Below are positions 55,304 to 63,758 of a stretch of 64,000 bases of DNA, in pieces. Positions within the stretch are counted from its first letter, which is position 1. Each line of letters starts with the position of its first letter. The DNA lies in the NCBI RefSeq assembly GCF_000711725.1, contig NZ_JONP01000002.1:186001-250000 (forward strand), written 5' to 3'. Origin of the DNA: Roseomonas aerilata DSM 19363 (GTDB taxonomy: Bacteria > Pseudomonadota > Alphaproteobacteria > Acetobacterales > Acetobacteraceae). The notes under the pieces were generated by a model, which was not told the DNA's origin, did no database searches, and saw only the letters and a program-made list of their open reading frames with translations. The translations under genes were made by a program, and so were the position numbers.

Positions 55304-56569
55304 GTGCCTCAGCAAATCCAAGATGCCGTGCGGCCGAGGCGATTTCTCTTCCTGCAGGGTCCGATCACCCCCTTCTTCGACGAGGTCGGCGCCGAGCTGA
55401 GGCGGCTCGGCCACGGGGTTCACCGGATCAACTTCTGCCTCGGCGACAAGCTCGCCTGGCGCAGCCCCGGGGCGGAGGACTTCACCGCCCGCCCGGAGAC
55501 CTGGCCCGCCTTCATCGCGGCCTTCCTCGACCGCCACGCCATCACCGACATCGTGCTGCTCGGCGAGCAGCGCTTCTACCACCGGGAGGCGATCGCGGCG
55601 GCGAAGGCGCGCGGCCTCACGGTGGTGGCCACCGACTTCGGCTACCTCCGCCCCGACTGGATCACCTTCGAGCTGGACGGCATGAACCGGGAGAGCCGCT
55701 TCCCGCGCGAGCCCGAGGCCGTCGTCGCCCTGGCCGAGACCCTGCCGCCCCTCGACCTAGCCCAGCGCCACCGGGACAGCTTCCTCAACCAGGCGACCTG
55801 GGACGTGGCCTACCACCTGGCAAACCTTATCCCGGGGCCCTTCCGCCACTACGCCAGCCACCAGATCTACCACCCGGTCCAGGTCTATCTCGGCACCCTG
55901 CTGCGCCTGATCATGCGGCGGCGCGCCAACCGACGGTCGGACGCCATTATCGGCCGGCTCAAGCAGGAAGGACGGCCGCTCTTCCTCATGGCGATGCAGA
56001 TGGAGACCGACTTCTCCGTCCGCGCCTACTCCCGCTACCCCGACCTCGACACGGCGATCGAGGAGGTCATCACCTCCTTCGCTGCCCATGCCCCGCCGGC
56101 CGCGCAGCTTCTGGTGAAGGTCCACCCGCTGGACCCCGCGGTGAAGAACTGGGGCCGCCGGGTAGCCCGGACGGCGCGGCGGGCCGGGGTGGCGGGGCGC
56201 GTCCACTACCTCGGCGGCGGCAACCTGGGCAGCATCACCGAGAGCGTGCAGGGCGTCGTCACCATCAACAGCACCGTCGGCCTGCGCGCCATCGTGGACC
56301 GGCTGCCGACCCTCGCGCTCGGCGACGCGATCTACAAGATCCCGGGCCTGACCCATGGCGGATCCCTGGATAGCTTCTGGACCGAAGGCCATCCGCCGGA
56401 CCCGGTGCTGCGAGAAGCCTTCCTGCGCGGCATCGGCCACTGCCTGCACATCCGCGGCGTCTACTACGCCCGCCCCGGCCTGGATGCGGCGGTCGAGGCA
56501 GCGGCGCACCGCCTGCACCACGGGCTGGTCAACCAACCCGTGCTGGAACCACCGCCGCTCTCATTCTGA
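55304..56569 (+). CDS. KpsS/RkpJ-type capsule polysaccharide protein (predicted beta-Kdo transferase)
   Basis: 421 residues from the GTG at 55304, with GGAGG only 4 nt before it; a TTG at 55178 overlapping the previous stop would give 463 residues, but the added 42 are not family-like. 'RRFLFLQGPITPFFDEVGAELRRLGHGVHRINFCLGDKLAW' (two segments), 'AMQMETDFSVRAYSRYPDLD', 'LLVKVHPLDPAVKNWG' and 'GVVTINSTVGLRAIVDRLP' match KpsS/RkpJ. In group 2 capsules KpsS and KpsC build the beta-Kdo linker on a phospholipid anchor. Its place here suggests the locus serves a capsule whose lipid end is made by the upstream PKS and synthase. No KpsC, KpsM or KpsT gene lies in the window. Confidence 0.88.
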   Translation: MPQQIQDAVRPRRFLFLQGPITPFFDEVGAELRRLGHGVHRINFCLGDKLAWRSPGAEDFTARPETWPAFIAAFLDRHAITDIVLLGEQRFYHREAIAAAKARGLTVVATDFGYLRPDWITFELDGMNRESRFPREPEAVVALAETLPPLDLAQRHRDSFLNQATWDVAYHLANLIPGPFRHYASHQIYHPVQVYLGTLLRLIMRRRANRRSDAIIGRLKQEGRPLFLMAMQMETDFSVRAYSRYPDLDTAIEEVITSFAAHAPPAAQLLVKVHPLDPAVKNWGRRVARTARRAGVAGRVHYLGGGNLGSITESVQGVVTINSTVGLRAIVDRLPTLALGDAIYKIPGLTHGGSLDSFWTEGHPPDPVLREAFLRGIGHCLHIRGVYYARPGLDAAVEAAAHRLHHGLVNQPVLEPPPLSF

Positions 56570-56612
56570 AGCCTGAGTTAGACAGGGCTCTCTTTTTACC
56601 GTGTCGGCGCTT

Positions 56613-56855
56613 GTGGCCCTGGGGAGAGGAAGTAAGGAATTCTTCCTCTCCCCAGACCCCTCACCATCATCTTTTTCTTCGCGTTGAGATGCTTTGCGGT
56701 CGGTGCGCCTCGGGTCACCGACCCGAGGCGACTGCACGCGCAGGAAGGGCGCGCAAAGAACCGGCCCGATCACAGCATCCGCGCCAGCCAGACGGGGATC
56801 CAAGGGCCTCAGGCCCTTGGCGGGTGAGGCCTGGAGAGGGCAGCGCCCTCTCCAG
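56613..56855 (-). repeat. Four-hairpin dispersed repeat, copy D (long-spacer class), overlapping a coding end
   Basis: On the plus strand: d, CTGGGGAGAGGAAG with CTTCCTCTCCCCAG (56619-56655), 14 bp with the outer second pair changed from C-G to T-A relative to A and B on both sides; c, CGCCTCGGGTC/GACCCGAGGCG (56706-56730); b, perfect CCAAGGGCCT/AGGCCCTTGG (56800-56820); a, CTGGAGAGGGC/GCCCTCTCCAG (56831-56855). Spacer between c and b is 69 nt. Hairpins a and b lie within the 3' end of the ATP-grasp gene, whose TGA falls in hairpin b. A T-rich run (56671-56677) follows stem d rightward. Confidence 0.9.
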
Positions 56856-58131
56856 GAGCCGCAAGCGCCGGCAGCCATCCCAGGTTGCGCAGCCTCTCCC
56901 TCTCCCCCGAGAGGAACCGGTCCCCGATATCGCCGCGCCAGCGCAGTTCCGGCGCCACCACGTTGCGCGCCCGGGCCCGTGCGGCTTCCTGGGCTTCCTG
57001 CACAGTGGCCCCCGTGCCCGTCACGATCATCAGGTGGCCTGACCGGCGCCGCCCGAGGAGTTGGCCGCCTTCCTGGCGCATGTCCACGAAGTGGTAGCCC
57101 TCCAGTTCGGCGCCCTCCACCGGGTGGAGAAAGAAGACCGGCGGGTCCTCCTCGGGCGTGGTGGTCGGATGGTGATCGGGGAAGGGCGGCACGGTCAGCA
57201 CGATGGCGACGGAGAAGCCCGGCCGGGTCGCGAAGCGTCGGGGTTTGCGCGGCGCGGCCATGCGGCCCAGCAGGTCGCCCCAGCCCTCGGGTTGGAGGGC
57301 GGCGAGCACCGCGAAGCCGGGATTGCCGAAGCGGCAGGTGAACTCCAGCGGCCAGACGCCCCGCTCGTTCACGATGAGGTTCAGGTTGACGTAGCCGACA
57401 TGCCCTGCGGCGGCGAAGCGCGGCGCCACGCGGTCCAGCGTCGCGGCGAAGAGCGCCTCCGAGTCCTCGTAGGAGGCGAGGGTACCCATCTCGCCCGTCA
57501 TCTCCCCCATCTCACCGGGGAAGAAACGCTTGTGCTCGAAGTCGATGCAGGCCGGGCGCAGGAAGGCGGTGCCGTCGAAATAGGCGCCGACGCCGACCTC
57601 CACGCCCTCGATCCGCTCCATCAGCAGCACCCGCCCCTCGCCCGCGCGGCGGAGCATGAAGGCGACGTCCAGCCCCTCCGGATGGTCACCGACGAAGGTG
57701 TTGCGGCCGACCTCGTCGTGTTTGAGCACGTAGCGGCCGGGATGCTCCCGAAGCCAGTCGAGCGCGGCCGGGGCGTTCTCGAAGGACATGCTCTCCGCGA
57801 TGGCGAGGCCCGCCTCGCGCAGCACCGACTGGCCGAAATCCCGCTCCTGCTCCAGGCGGTCGCCGAACTCGCTGCCGCCGACCACGCGATAACCCTCGGC
57901 GCGCAGCGCGTCCTGTACGGCGCCGCGCCCGATGCGCTCGAAGAAGACGATCCCGTCTCGCCCGACCCAGTCCAGTTCCGCCCGCCAGTCGGGCACGGTG
58001 TCGATCAGGCCGCCGAAGGCGCGGTCCCCCGGAGGATCCTCGGCGTGGACGCGCACCTCGTGCCCCTCGCGCTGCAGGGCGAGATAGACGTCGCCGAGAT
58101 AGGCGCGTGGCCCGATGCCCAGAATCCGCAT
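56809..58131 (-). CDS. PurD-like ATP-grasp protein with a repeat-encoded tail
   Basis: 440 residues. The ATP-grasp core is recognisable: 'RYVLKHDEVGRNTFVGDHPE', 'VLLMERIEGVEVGVGAYFDG', 'AAGHVGYVNLNLIVNERGVWPLEFTCRFGNPG' (metal/ATP Glu and Asn). The C-terminal part resembles the PurD end. But the N-terminus 'MRILGIGPRAYLGDVYLALQ' is not the PurD glycine-rich loop, so a carboxylate-amine ligase other than GAR synthetase is likely. The last residues (about 14-16, Gly/Ala/Pro/Arg-rich, ending PRA) are translated from repeat copy D. The ancestral stop was probably upstream of the element. Leftward, convergent with the KpsS-type gene. Confidence 0.8.
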   Translation of the reverse strand: MRILGIGPRAYLGDVYLALQREGHEVRVHAEDPPGDRAFGGLIDTVPDWRAELDWVGRDGIVFFERIGRGAVQDALRAEGYRVVGGSEFGDRLEQERDFGQSVLREAGLAIAESMSFENAPAALDWLREHPGRYVLKHDEVGRNTFVGDHPEGLDVAFMLRRAGEGRVLLMERIEGVEVGVGAYFDGTAFLRPACIDFEHKRFFPGEMGEMTGEMGTLASYEDSEALFAATLDRVAPRFAAAGHVGYVNLNLIVNERGVWPLEFTCRFGNPGFAVLAALQPEGWGDLLGRMAAPRKPRRFATRPGFSVAIVLTVPPFPDHHPTTTPEEDPPVFFLHPVEGAELEGYHFVDMRQEGGQLLGRRRSGHLMIVTGTGATVQEAQEAARARARNVVAPELRWRGDIGDRFLSGERERLRNLGWLPALAAPGEGAALSRPHPPRA

Positions 58132-58240
58132 GCCCGCTCCGCTCCCTGCCGGTGCTCAGTCCCTTGCGGCAACGACGATCCGGCATCCCGGTTCCCCGGC
58201 GCCGCCCGCAAGGGAGCGCCGGGGAGGATGGGGCGGCCGC

Positions 58241-59446
58241 TCAGGCCAGCTCCGCCCCCCGCCGCTCCGGAATGAGCAGCAGCAGCGCGAGAACGTCCAG
58301 CGCGTAGAGCGCGGCGAGCGCGGCAATGGCCGTCTCGAAGCCGTAGGCGCCGGCCAGCGCCGCCACCGCCACGGGCCCGAAGCCGCCCACGGCGCGGCCG
58401 ATGTTGAACAGCACGTTCTGCGCCGTCGCGCGCACCGCCGTGGGGTAGAGCTCGCTCATCAGCGCGCCGTAGCCGCCGAGCATGCCGTTGACGAAGAAGC
58501 CCATTACCGCGCCGCCGATCAGCAGCGCCGTCGCATCCGTCAGGCGCGAGTAGACCACCACCATGACAGCCGCGCCGACCATGTAGGAGAGGAAGGCGGG
58601 CCGCCGCCCGAGCCGGTCCGCGAGATGCCCGAAGGCGAAGATGCCGACGGCCATGCCGAGGATGGTCACGGCGGTCCAGACCGCCGACTGCGTCAGCCCG
58701 TAGCCGAACCGGCTGTTGAGGTAGTTCGGCAGCCAGATCATCACGCCGTAGTAGCCGAAGTTCTGCACGGAGCAGAGGATCACCATGCCGAGGCTGATCC
58801 GCGTGGTCGCCGCATCCTTTACCAGCAGGCGGAGCGGAAAGCCCTCCCCCACCGCCTTCGCGCTGCGGGCGGTGAACAGCTCCGGCTCGTGCAGCGTGCG
58901 CCGGATTCCCCAGGCCACGAAGGCCGGCAGGACGCCGACCGCGAACATGCCGCGCCAGCCGATGATGGGCAGCAGCAGCGGCGTCGCCAGCGCGGCCAGC
59001 AGCACGCCGGCCTGCCAGCCGAGGCCGACATAGGAGGAGGCCCGCGCCCGCTTCGACGCCGGCCAGGTCTCGGCGACCAGCGCCATGCCGATGCCGAACT
59101 CCCCGCCCAGCCCGATGCCCGCGATGGTGCGGTAGGCCAGCAGGTCCCAGTAGCCCTGGGCCAGCGCGCAGAGCCCGGTGAAAACGGCGAAGAGCACGAT
59201 CGTCCAGGTCAGCACCCTGACGCGCCCCAGGCGGTCCGACAGCATGCCGAAGATCAGCCCGCCGATCACCGCCCCCACCAGCGTGCCGGTGACGAGGGAG
59301 GCCGCCTCGGCCTGGCCGAGCCCGAGTTCCCCCGCGATGGCACGGAGCATGAAGCCGAGGATCAGCAGGTCGAAGCCGTCCATGGCATAGCCGACGGCCG
59401 AGCCCCAGAGCGCCTTGCGGGCCTCGGGCGTGACAGGTTCTTCCAC
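58241..59446 (-). CDS. MFS transporter (aromatic acid/sugar-type symporter family)
   Basis: 401 residues, about 12 hydrophobic spans. The loop-2 motif is 'GMLSDRLGRVRVLTWT', and the N-terminal 'YAMDGFDLLILGFMLRAIAG' has the Asp-Gly-Phe-Asp found in aromatic-acid and dicarboxylate symporters. 'RTIAGIGLGGEFGIGMALVAE' is the motif of span 4-5. Central loop 'RRTLHEPELFTARSAK'. Ligand not deducible. The upstream ATP-grasp gene runs the same way with a 109-bp gap; promoter probably in that gap's reverse side, before 59446. Confidence 0.88.
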   Translation of the reverse strand: MEEPVTPEARKALWGSAVGYAMDGFDLLILGFMLRAIAGELGLGQAEAASLVTGTLVGAVIGGLIFGMLSDRLGRVRVLTWTIVLFAVFTGLCALAQGYWDLLAYRTIAGIGLGGEFGIGMALVAETWPASKRARASSYVGLGWQAGVLLAALATPLLLPIIGWRGMFAVGVLPAFVAWGIRRTLHEPELFTARSAKAVGEGFPLRLLVKDAATTRISLGMVILCSVQNFGYYGVMIWLPNYLNSRFGYGLTQSAVWTAVTILGMAVGIFAFGHLADRLGRRPAFLSYMVGAAVMVVVYSRLTDATALLIGGAVMGFFVNGMLGGYGALMSELYPTAVRATAQNVLFNIGRAVGGFGPVAVAALAGAYGFETAIAALAALYALDVLALLLLIPERRGAELA

Positions 59447-59505
59447 TTTTTTTCTCTCTTCCGTGCGGGCCGGCGATCATCGCCCGCCGGCCGGAAGCGG
59501 CCTTA

Positions 59506-60579
59506 TCAGGCGACCTTGTCCGCCAGCAATCCGACCGCCAGCCCATAATTCATCGGCGAGTTGTAGCGCCGGATCACCCGCAGGTTCGGAAGGCCGAGGA
59601 AGACCTGCCCCGAGCTGCGCGTCGGCACGGCCAGCGAGGCCTCGGTATCGGTCGCGGGCAGGGGCGACCCGTCCGCCCGCCGCCAGCCCATCCGCGCCCA
59701 CTCGGCCATCGAGCGCCGGCTCTCGGTGTCCACCCGCTCGATGTCGAAGCCGGCGGGGGGGCGGGCCTCCATCGCCCAGCCCTTGTCCGTCTGCCAGCCG
59801 CTGCGGGCGAGGTAGTTGGCGATCGAGCCCAGCGCGTCGGCTCGGCTGCCCCAGATGTCCTTGCGCCCGTCGCCGTCGAAGTCCACGGCCAGCCGCTCGA
59901 AGCTCGTCGGCATGAACTGCGGGTGCCCCATGGCACCGGCCCAGGAACCGCGCATCCCCTCGGCCGAGACGTGCCCGGCGTCGATGATCCGCAGCGCCGA
60001 GATCAGCTCCCCCTTGAAGAAGGCCGCGCGACGGCCCTCCCAGGCGAGCGTCGCCAGCGCCTCCACCACGTTGAAGCCGCCCGTGTTGGTGCCGTAGTTC
60101 GTCTCCATCCCCCAGATGGCGACAATCACCCGGGGGGAGACGCCGTAGCGGCCCTGAATGCTCTCGAGCAGCGCGCGGTTCTCGGCATAGGCGCGGCGGC
60201 CGCTCTCGATCCGCGTCTGGCTGACGATGCGGTCGCGGTACTGCTCCCAGCTCAGCACCCCCTCGGGCTGCTTGCGGTCCAGCTCCAGCACGCGGGCCAG
60301 GGGGCGGACGCCGCCGAGGGCGCGCTGAACCGTCGCCTGCGAAACCCCGGCCCGCCGGGCATCGGCGCGCAGCCCGACGAGAAAGGTGTCGAAGCCCGCC
60401 GCATCGGCCACGACCTGATCGGGCGAGGCGGTGATCGTGGTCACGGGCGCCGGCGCCGGCACGGGCGCCGCCACGGGTGCTACCGGGGCGGCCATGGCCG
60501 CCGGCGCGGTGCGGGAGGAGGAAGCGCAGCCGGCGAGGATCGGGCCGGCGCTGGCGAGGAGGAGGCGGCGGGAGAGCAT
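59506..60579 (-). CDS. MltB-family lytic murein transglycosylase lipoprotein
   Basis: 357 residues. Signal peptide with lipobox 'PILAGC' (Cys18), then an Ala/Pro/Val linker to about residue 50. The lytic transglycosylase domain shows 'VRPLARVLELDRKQPE', 'SPRVIVAIWGMETNYGTNTG' with catalytic Glu159, 'GSWAGAMGHPQFMPTSF' and 'AVDFDGDGRKDIW'. C-terminal 'LRVIRRYNSPMNYGLAVGLLADKV' is typical of the family (no peptidoglycan-binding domain). Cleaves peptidoglycan glycan strands from the outer membrane. Divergent from rlpA, another envelope enzyme, across 423 bp. Confidence 0.93.
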   Translation of the reverse strand: MLSRRLLLASAGPILAGCASSSRTAPAAMAAPVAPVAAPVPAPAPVTTITASPDQVVADAAGFDTFLVGLRADARRAGVSQATVQRALGGVRPLARVLELDRKQPEGVLSWEQYRDRIVSQTRIESGRRAYAENRALLESIQGRYGVSPRVIVAIWGMETNYGTNTGGFNVVEALATLAWEGRRAAFFKGELISALRIIDAGHVSAEGMRGSWAGAMGHPQFMPTSFERLAVDFDGDGRKDIWGSRADALGSIANYLARSGWQTDKGWAMEARPPAGFDIERVDTESRRSMAEWARMGWRRADGSPLPATDTEASLAVPTRSSGQVFLGLPNLRVIRRYNSPMNYGLAVGLLADKVA

Positions 60580-61002
60580 GGGGGCGAGACTTGGCAGGAG
60601 CCCGCCGCGTGCGCAACGGCTTCAGTGCACTCCGCGCCAAATCCCACTCTATTCATTGCAAAACCGTTTATTAACAATCGTCTTGGTGGCACATCCATGG
60701 GGTCCAGGCGCCGGGTCGGGGGTTGCCACGGGCGCTTCAAGCCCATACCAGGGATCGCGCAGCTCGCCATGGAACTCTTCCGATGGCGGAACAAACCGTC
60801 CTTTCGCTGGTCAACGGCGCAGGGGCAGCCTCGCTGAAAGTCTTCCTGCTTTCGGCCCCTCTTTCGCCCGCCGCGGCCGCCCTCTTAGGGAGCGCGCCGC
60901 CCCGGGCCTCAAGGAGACGCCGCAGATGGCCCTTCCCCTCCCCGCCGCCCACCTCCGCCAGAGCATCCCGCCTGCTGGGCGCCGCTGGGCGGGATTGGCG
61001 GC
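60580..61002. other. Divergent control region between mltB-like and rlpA genes
   Basis: 423 bp without a gene I can support. An AT-rich island (about 60640-60690) stands out against the GC-rich background and could hold the promoters of either gene. No -35/-10 pair with proper spacing was found. A short frame from 60784 reads into the rlpA gene in another frame and looks spurious. Confidence 0.5.
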
Positions 61003-61500
61003 TTGAGGGCGGCCCTCCGCCGCGCGGCCCCGGCCTGCGCCGCGCTCGGCCTTTCCGCCCTCGTCGCCTGCGCCCCGCCGATGGAGGAGGGGCCGGTGAC
61101 CGCCGCCGCCCCGCCGCCGCGCGAGGAGCCGGTGCCGCCGCAGGATCCGGCGGTGGCCCTGCTGGAGCAGCAAGGCCTGCGGCCGGCGGGTGAGCAGCAG
61201 CTCGGCGATGCCTCCTATTACGGGCCGGAGTTCACGGGTCGGCGAATGGCGAACGGGCGCCGCTTCGACCCGGGCTCCATCTCCGTCGCCCACCGCACCC
61301 TTCCCTTCGGCACGAAGGTGCTCGTGACCCACCTCGGCAACGGCCGCTCGGCCATGGCAACGGTGGAGGACCGCGGCCCCTTCATCCGCGGCCGCATCAT
61401 CGACCTCAGCCCGCGCCTGGCGGAGCGGCTTGGCATGCGGCAGGAAGGCGTCGCGGCCGTCGAGGTGCAGCCCGTCGAGGTGGCCGAGGCGCCGAACTAG
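61003..61500 (+). CDS. rlpA: RlpA-like septal ring lytic transglycosylase lipoprotein
   Basis: 165 residues from the TTG at 61003, the only start that keeps the lipoprotein signal (ending LVAC, Cys23). A Pro/Glu-rich linker precedes the double-psi beta-barrel: 'GDASYYGPEFTGRRMANGRRFDPGSISVAHRTLPFGTKVLVTHLGNGRSAMATVEDRGPFIRGRIIDLS' in two halves, including the catalytic Glu-Asp pair region 'VEDRGPF' and 'IDLSPRLAERLGM'. No SPOR domain is present, so it is a short form. Function: cleavage of denuded glycan strands at the septum. Stops 33 bp before repeat copy E. Confidence 0.9.
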   Translation: MRAALRRAAPACAALGLSALVACAPPMEEGPVTAAAPPPREEPVPPQDPAVALLEQQGLRPAGEQQLGDASYYGPEFTGRRMANGRRFDPGSISVAHRTLPFGTKVLVTHLGNGRSAMATVEDRGPFIRGRIIDLSPRLAERLGMRQEGVAAVEVQPVEVAEAPN

Positions 61501-61532
61501 AGGCAGCCCTGAAGGGGTTCCCACCTTCTGCC

Positions 61533-61741
61533 CGAGAGAGGGCGCTGCCCTCTCCGGATCTCACCCGCCAGGCGCCTGAGGCCGCTGGATCCTCATCTGG
61601 CGGTCGCGGAACCTTCCTTCACGTTCAGTCGCCTCGGGTCGATGACCTGAGGCGCACCATCCGCCGAGCATTCCAAGCAGGCAGAAAAAGATGAGTGGGG
61701 GTCTGGGGGGAGAGAATTCATTCTCTCCCCCCAGCGTCACC
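61533..61741 (+). repeat. Four-hairpin dispersed repeat, copy E (short-spacer class, most diverged)
   Basis: a: GAGAGGGC/GCCCTCTC (61536-61554). b: decayed, 61568-61588, 8 of 10 pairs. c: CGCCTCGGGTC with GACCTGAGGCG (61630-61654), one G-T pair. d: 14 bp CTGGGGGGAGAGAA/TTCTCTCCCCCCAG (61703-61734), GAATTC retained, with compensatory changes relative to A and B. Spacer b-to-c 41 nt, as in copy B. It lies after rlpA but, unlike the others, the next gene is on the same strand (start 61996). Confidence 0.85.
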
Positions 61742-61952
61742 AGCGCTGCCCCGTAACGATGCGGGTCTGCCGGTGCAGACCACCACGGGAGCACCGCGCA
61801 TGACCTTCGAAGCCCGTTCATCCGAGCGCTCGCCTCGCGACAGCAGGCGGCGGATTTCTGCCTCCGGACAGCCGGCATGGTCCTGACCTTCGCGGCGCTG
61901 GTGCTTCTCTCCCCCACCCGCCTTGACCACGCCCTCACGGGTTGACCAGGTT

Positions 61953-61969
61953 GGTAAGGCTGCCTTACC
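61953..61969. promoter_or_regulatory. Operator-like perfect palindrome before the FAD monooxygenase
   Basis: GGTAAGG-CTG-CCTTACC is a perfect 7-bp inverted repeat with 3-bp centre, 27 bp before the GTG start. A TTGACC (61942-61947) lies just upstream, so a regulator bound here would overlap the promoter. MarR/TetR-type dimers bind such sites. No regulator gene is in the window. Confidence 0.45.
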
Positions 61970-61995
61970 GTTCCTGCAAATAGGGGAGGAAAGGC

Positions 61996-63651
61996 GTGCA
62001 GGAGCCGGAGCGCATCCCTGTCCTGATCGCGGGCGGCGGCCCCTGCGGGTTGATGCTGGCCATCGAGCTCGCCCGTCGTAGGGTGGGCGTGGTGCTGGTG
62101 GACGACAAGCCCGGCACCGCCTTCAACCCCCAGGCCAACGCCACCCAGGCGCGCACGATGGAGCACTACCGGCGCCTGGGCTTCGCGGACGAGATCCGCG
62201 CGCTGGGAATGCCCGACGACTACCCCACGGACATCGCCTATTTCACCCGCTTCGCCGGCTATGAGCTGGCGCGCTTCAAGCTGCCCTCGGCGAAGGAGGC
62301 GCGCGCGCGGGTTTCGGGTCTCTCCGGCTCCTGGAGCGCGGCGGAGCTGCCGCACCGCGTCTCGCAGAAGTTCGTCGAGCGCGTCCTGCGCGAGAAGGCG
62401 CAGGCGGCGGGGGCCACTCTACTCTACGGCTGGCGCCTCGACGGGTTCGAGGAAGGAGCCGGGGGTGTCGCGGCCGCCATCGAGGCGGTGGACGGCTCGG
62501 CGCGGCGGGAGCTGCACGCGGACTACCTCGTCGGCGCGGACGGGCCGCGCAGCCCCGTCCGCTCCCGCCTCGGCATTCGCTACGCCGGCTCCTCGGGCGT
62601 TGCGCGGGACTTCATGGGCGGGCGGATGTACGCCCTCTATCTTCGCTGCCCCGCCTTCTACGACGTGGTGCCCCACGCGAAAGCCTGGATGAACGTCACC
62701 TATAACCGCGACCGCCGGGCCTTCATGGCGGCGGTGGACGGGGCCGCGGAGTTCGCCTTCCACACCCAGCTGCGCGACGGCGAGGACGAGGAGGCGATCA
62801 CCGAGGCCCAGGCGCGCGCGATGTTCGAGCGCGCGGTGGGCCGCTCCGTCCCGGCCGAGATCCTCTCCCGCACCGCCTGGACCGCGGGGCATGCGCTGGT
62901 GGCGGAAAGCTTCGGGCGCGGGCGCGTGCTGATCGCCGGCGATGCCGCGCATCTTTTCACGCCGGCGGGCGGCCTCGGCTACAACACCGCGGTCGAGGAC
63001 GCGGTGAACCTCGGCTGGAAGCTCGCATCCGTTGTGAAGGGTATCGCGGCCCCCGCGCTGCTCGACAGCTACGGGCTGGAGCGCGGGGCGCTCGCCCGGC
63101 GGAACACGGCCTACGCGCGGGAGCTCGCGGATTCCCTCGCCTACCGCCCGGCGGATCCGGCGCTTGAGAGCGACACGCCCAAGGGCGAGGCCGCGCGTCG
63201 GGAGGCCGGGGAGCATCTCGGCGCCCATGCGCGGCGCGAGTTCAACATTCCCGGCATCACCTTCGGCGGGCGCTACGACGGCTCCCCCATTATCGTCCCG
63301 GACGGCACCGCACCGCCGCCCGACGCCATGAACCGCTACGAGCCCACGGCCTGCCCCGGCGGGCGCCCGCCGCATGCCTGGCTCGGCGAGGGACGATCGC
63401 TCTACGACCTCTTCGGACCGGAATGGACGCTGCTGCGCCTCGGCCCTGCTCCAGCGAAGGGCTTCTCCCGCGCGGCGGCCGTGGCGGGCCTGGACCTGCG
63501 GGTGGTGGAACCCGGTGGCGGGGAGGCGCTGCGCGACCTCTACGGCCGCGACCTCGTCCTTATCCGCCCGGACCATATCGTGGCCTGGCGCGGGAACGAT
63601 GCGGGGCAGGCGCCGGCCGTGCTGGCCCAGGCCGCGGGACTTGCCGCCTAA
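61996..63651 (+). CDS. FAD-dependent aromatic-ring-type monooxygenase (PheA/TfdB/MhpA family)
   Basis: 551 residues from the GTG at 61996, with strong 'aggggagg' RBS. N-terminal FAD site 'IPVLIAGGGPCGLMLAIELA', 'DYLVGADGPRSPVRSRLGI' (DG motif), and 'VLIAGDAAHLFTPAGGLGYNTAVEDAVNLGWKLA' (GD motif). A C-terminal thioredoxin-like region (about residues 460-551) is typical of phenol hydroxylase and MhpA relatives. Substrate unassigned. It is followed by a Bug receptor start, so the pair may import and hydroxylate a carboxylated aromatic. Confidence 0.92.
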   Translation: MQEPERIPVLIAGGGPCGLMLAIELARRRVGVVLVDDKPGTAFNPQANATQARTMEHYRRLGFADEIRALGMPDDYPTDIAYFTRFAGYELARFKLPSAKEARARVSGLSGSWSAAELPHRVSQKFVERVLREKAQAAGATLLYGWRLDGFEEGAGGVAAAIEAVDGSARRELHADYLVGADGPRSPVRSRLGIRYAGSSGVARDFMGGRMYALYLRCPAFYDVVPHAKAWMNVTYNRDRRAFMAAVDGAAEFAFHTQLRDGEDEEAITEAQARAMFERAVGRSVPAEILSRTAWTAGHALVAESFGRGRVLIAGDAAHLFTPAGGLGYNTAVEDAVNLGWKLASVVKGIAAPALLDSYGLERGALARRNTAYARELADSLAYRPADPALESDTPKGEAARREAGEHLGAHARREFNIPGITFGGRYDGSPIIVPDGTAPPPDAMNRYEPTACPGGRPPHAWLGEGRSLYDLFGPEWTLLRLGPAPAKGFSRAAAVAGLDLRVVEPGGGEALRDLYGRDLVLIRPDHIVAWRGNDAGQAPAVLAQAAGLAA

Positions 63652-63695
63652 GGCGTGGCCGCGGGCGGCGGCCCCGGGCTAGCCTGAGCCACGCC
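63652..63695 (+). terminator. Inverted repeat directly after the FAD monooxygenase
   Basis: GGCGTGGC (63652-63659) and GCCACGCC (63688-63695) form a perfect 8-bp stem starting on the base after the TAA stop. The loop is 28 nt and itself GC-rich. A second, shorter inverted repeat (GCCGGT/ACCGGC, 63721-63740) precedes the RBS of the next gene. No T-tract. Confidence 0.4.
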
Positions 63696-63758
63696 ATCGT
63701 CGATCGAAGAAAGAAACCCGGCCGGTTGCTCCAGACCGGCTAACAGGGAGGGACCAGG

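Noticed and set aside
60784-61193. Short rightward frame before rlpA
   Set aside because: Overlaps rlpA out of frame and becomes Arg/Pro-rich; no RBS or homology.
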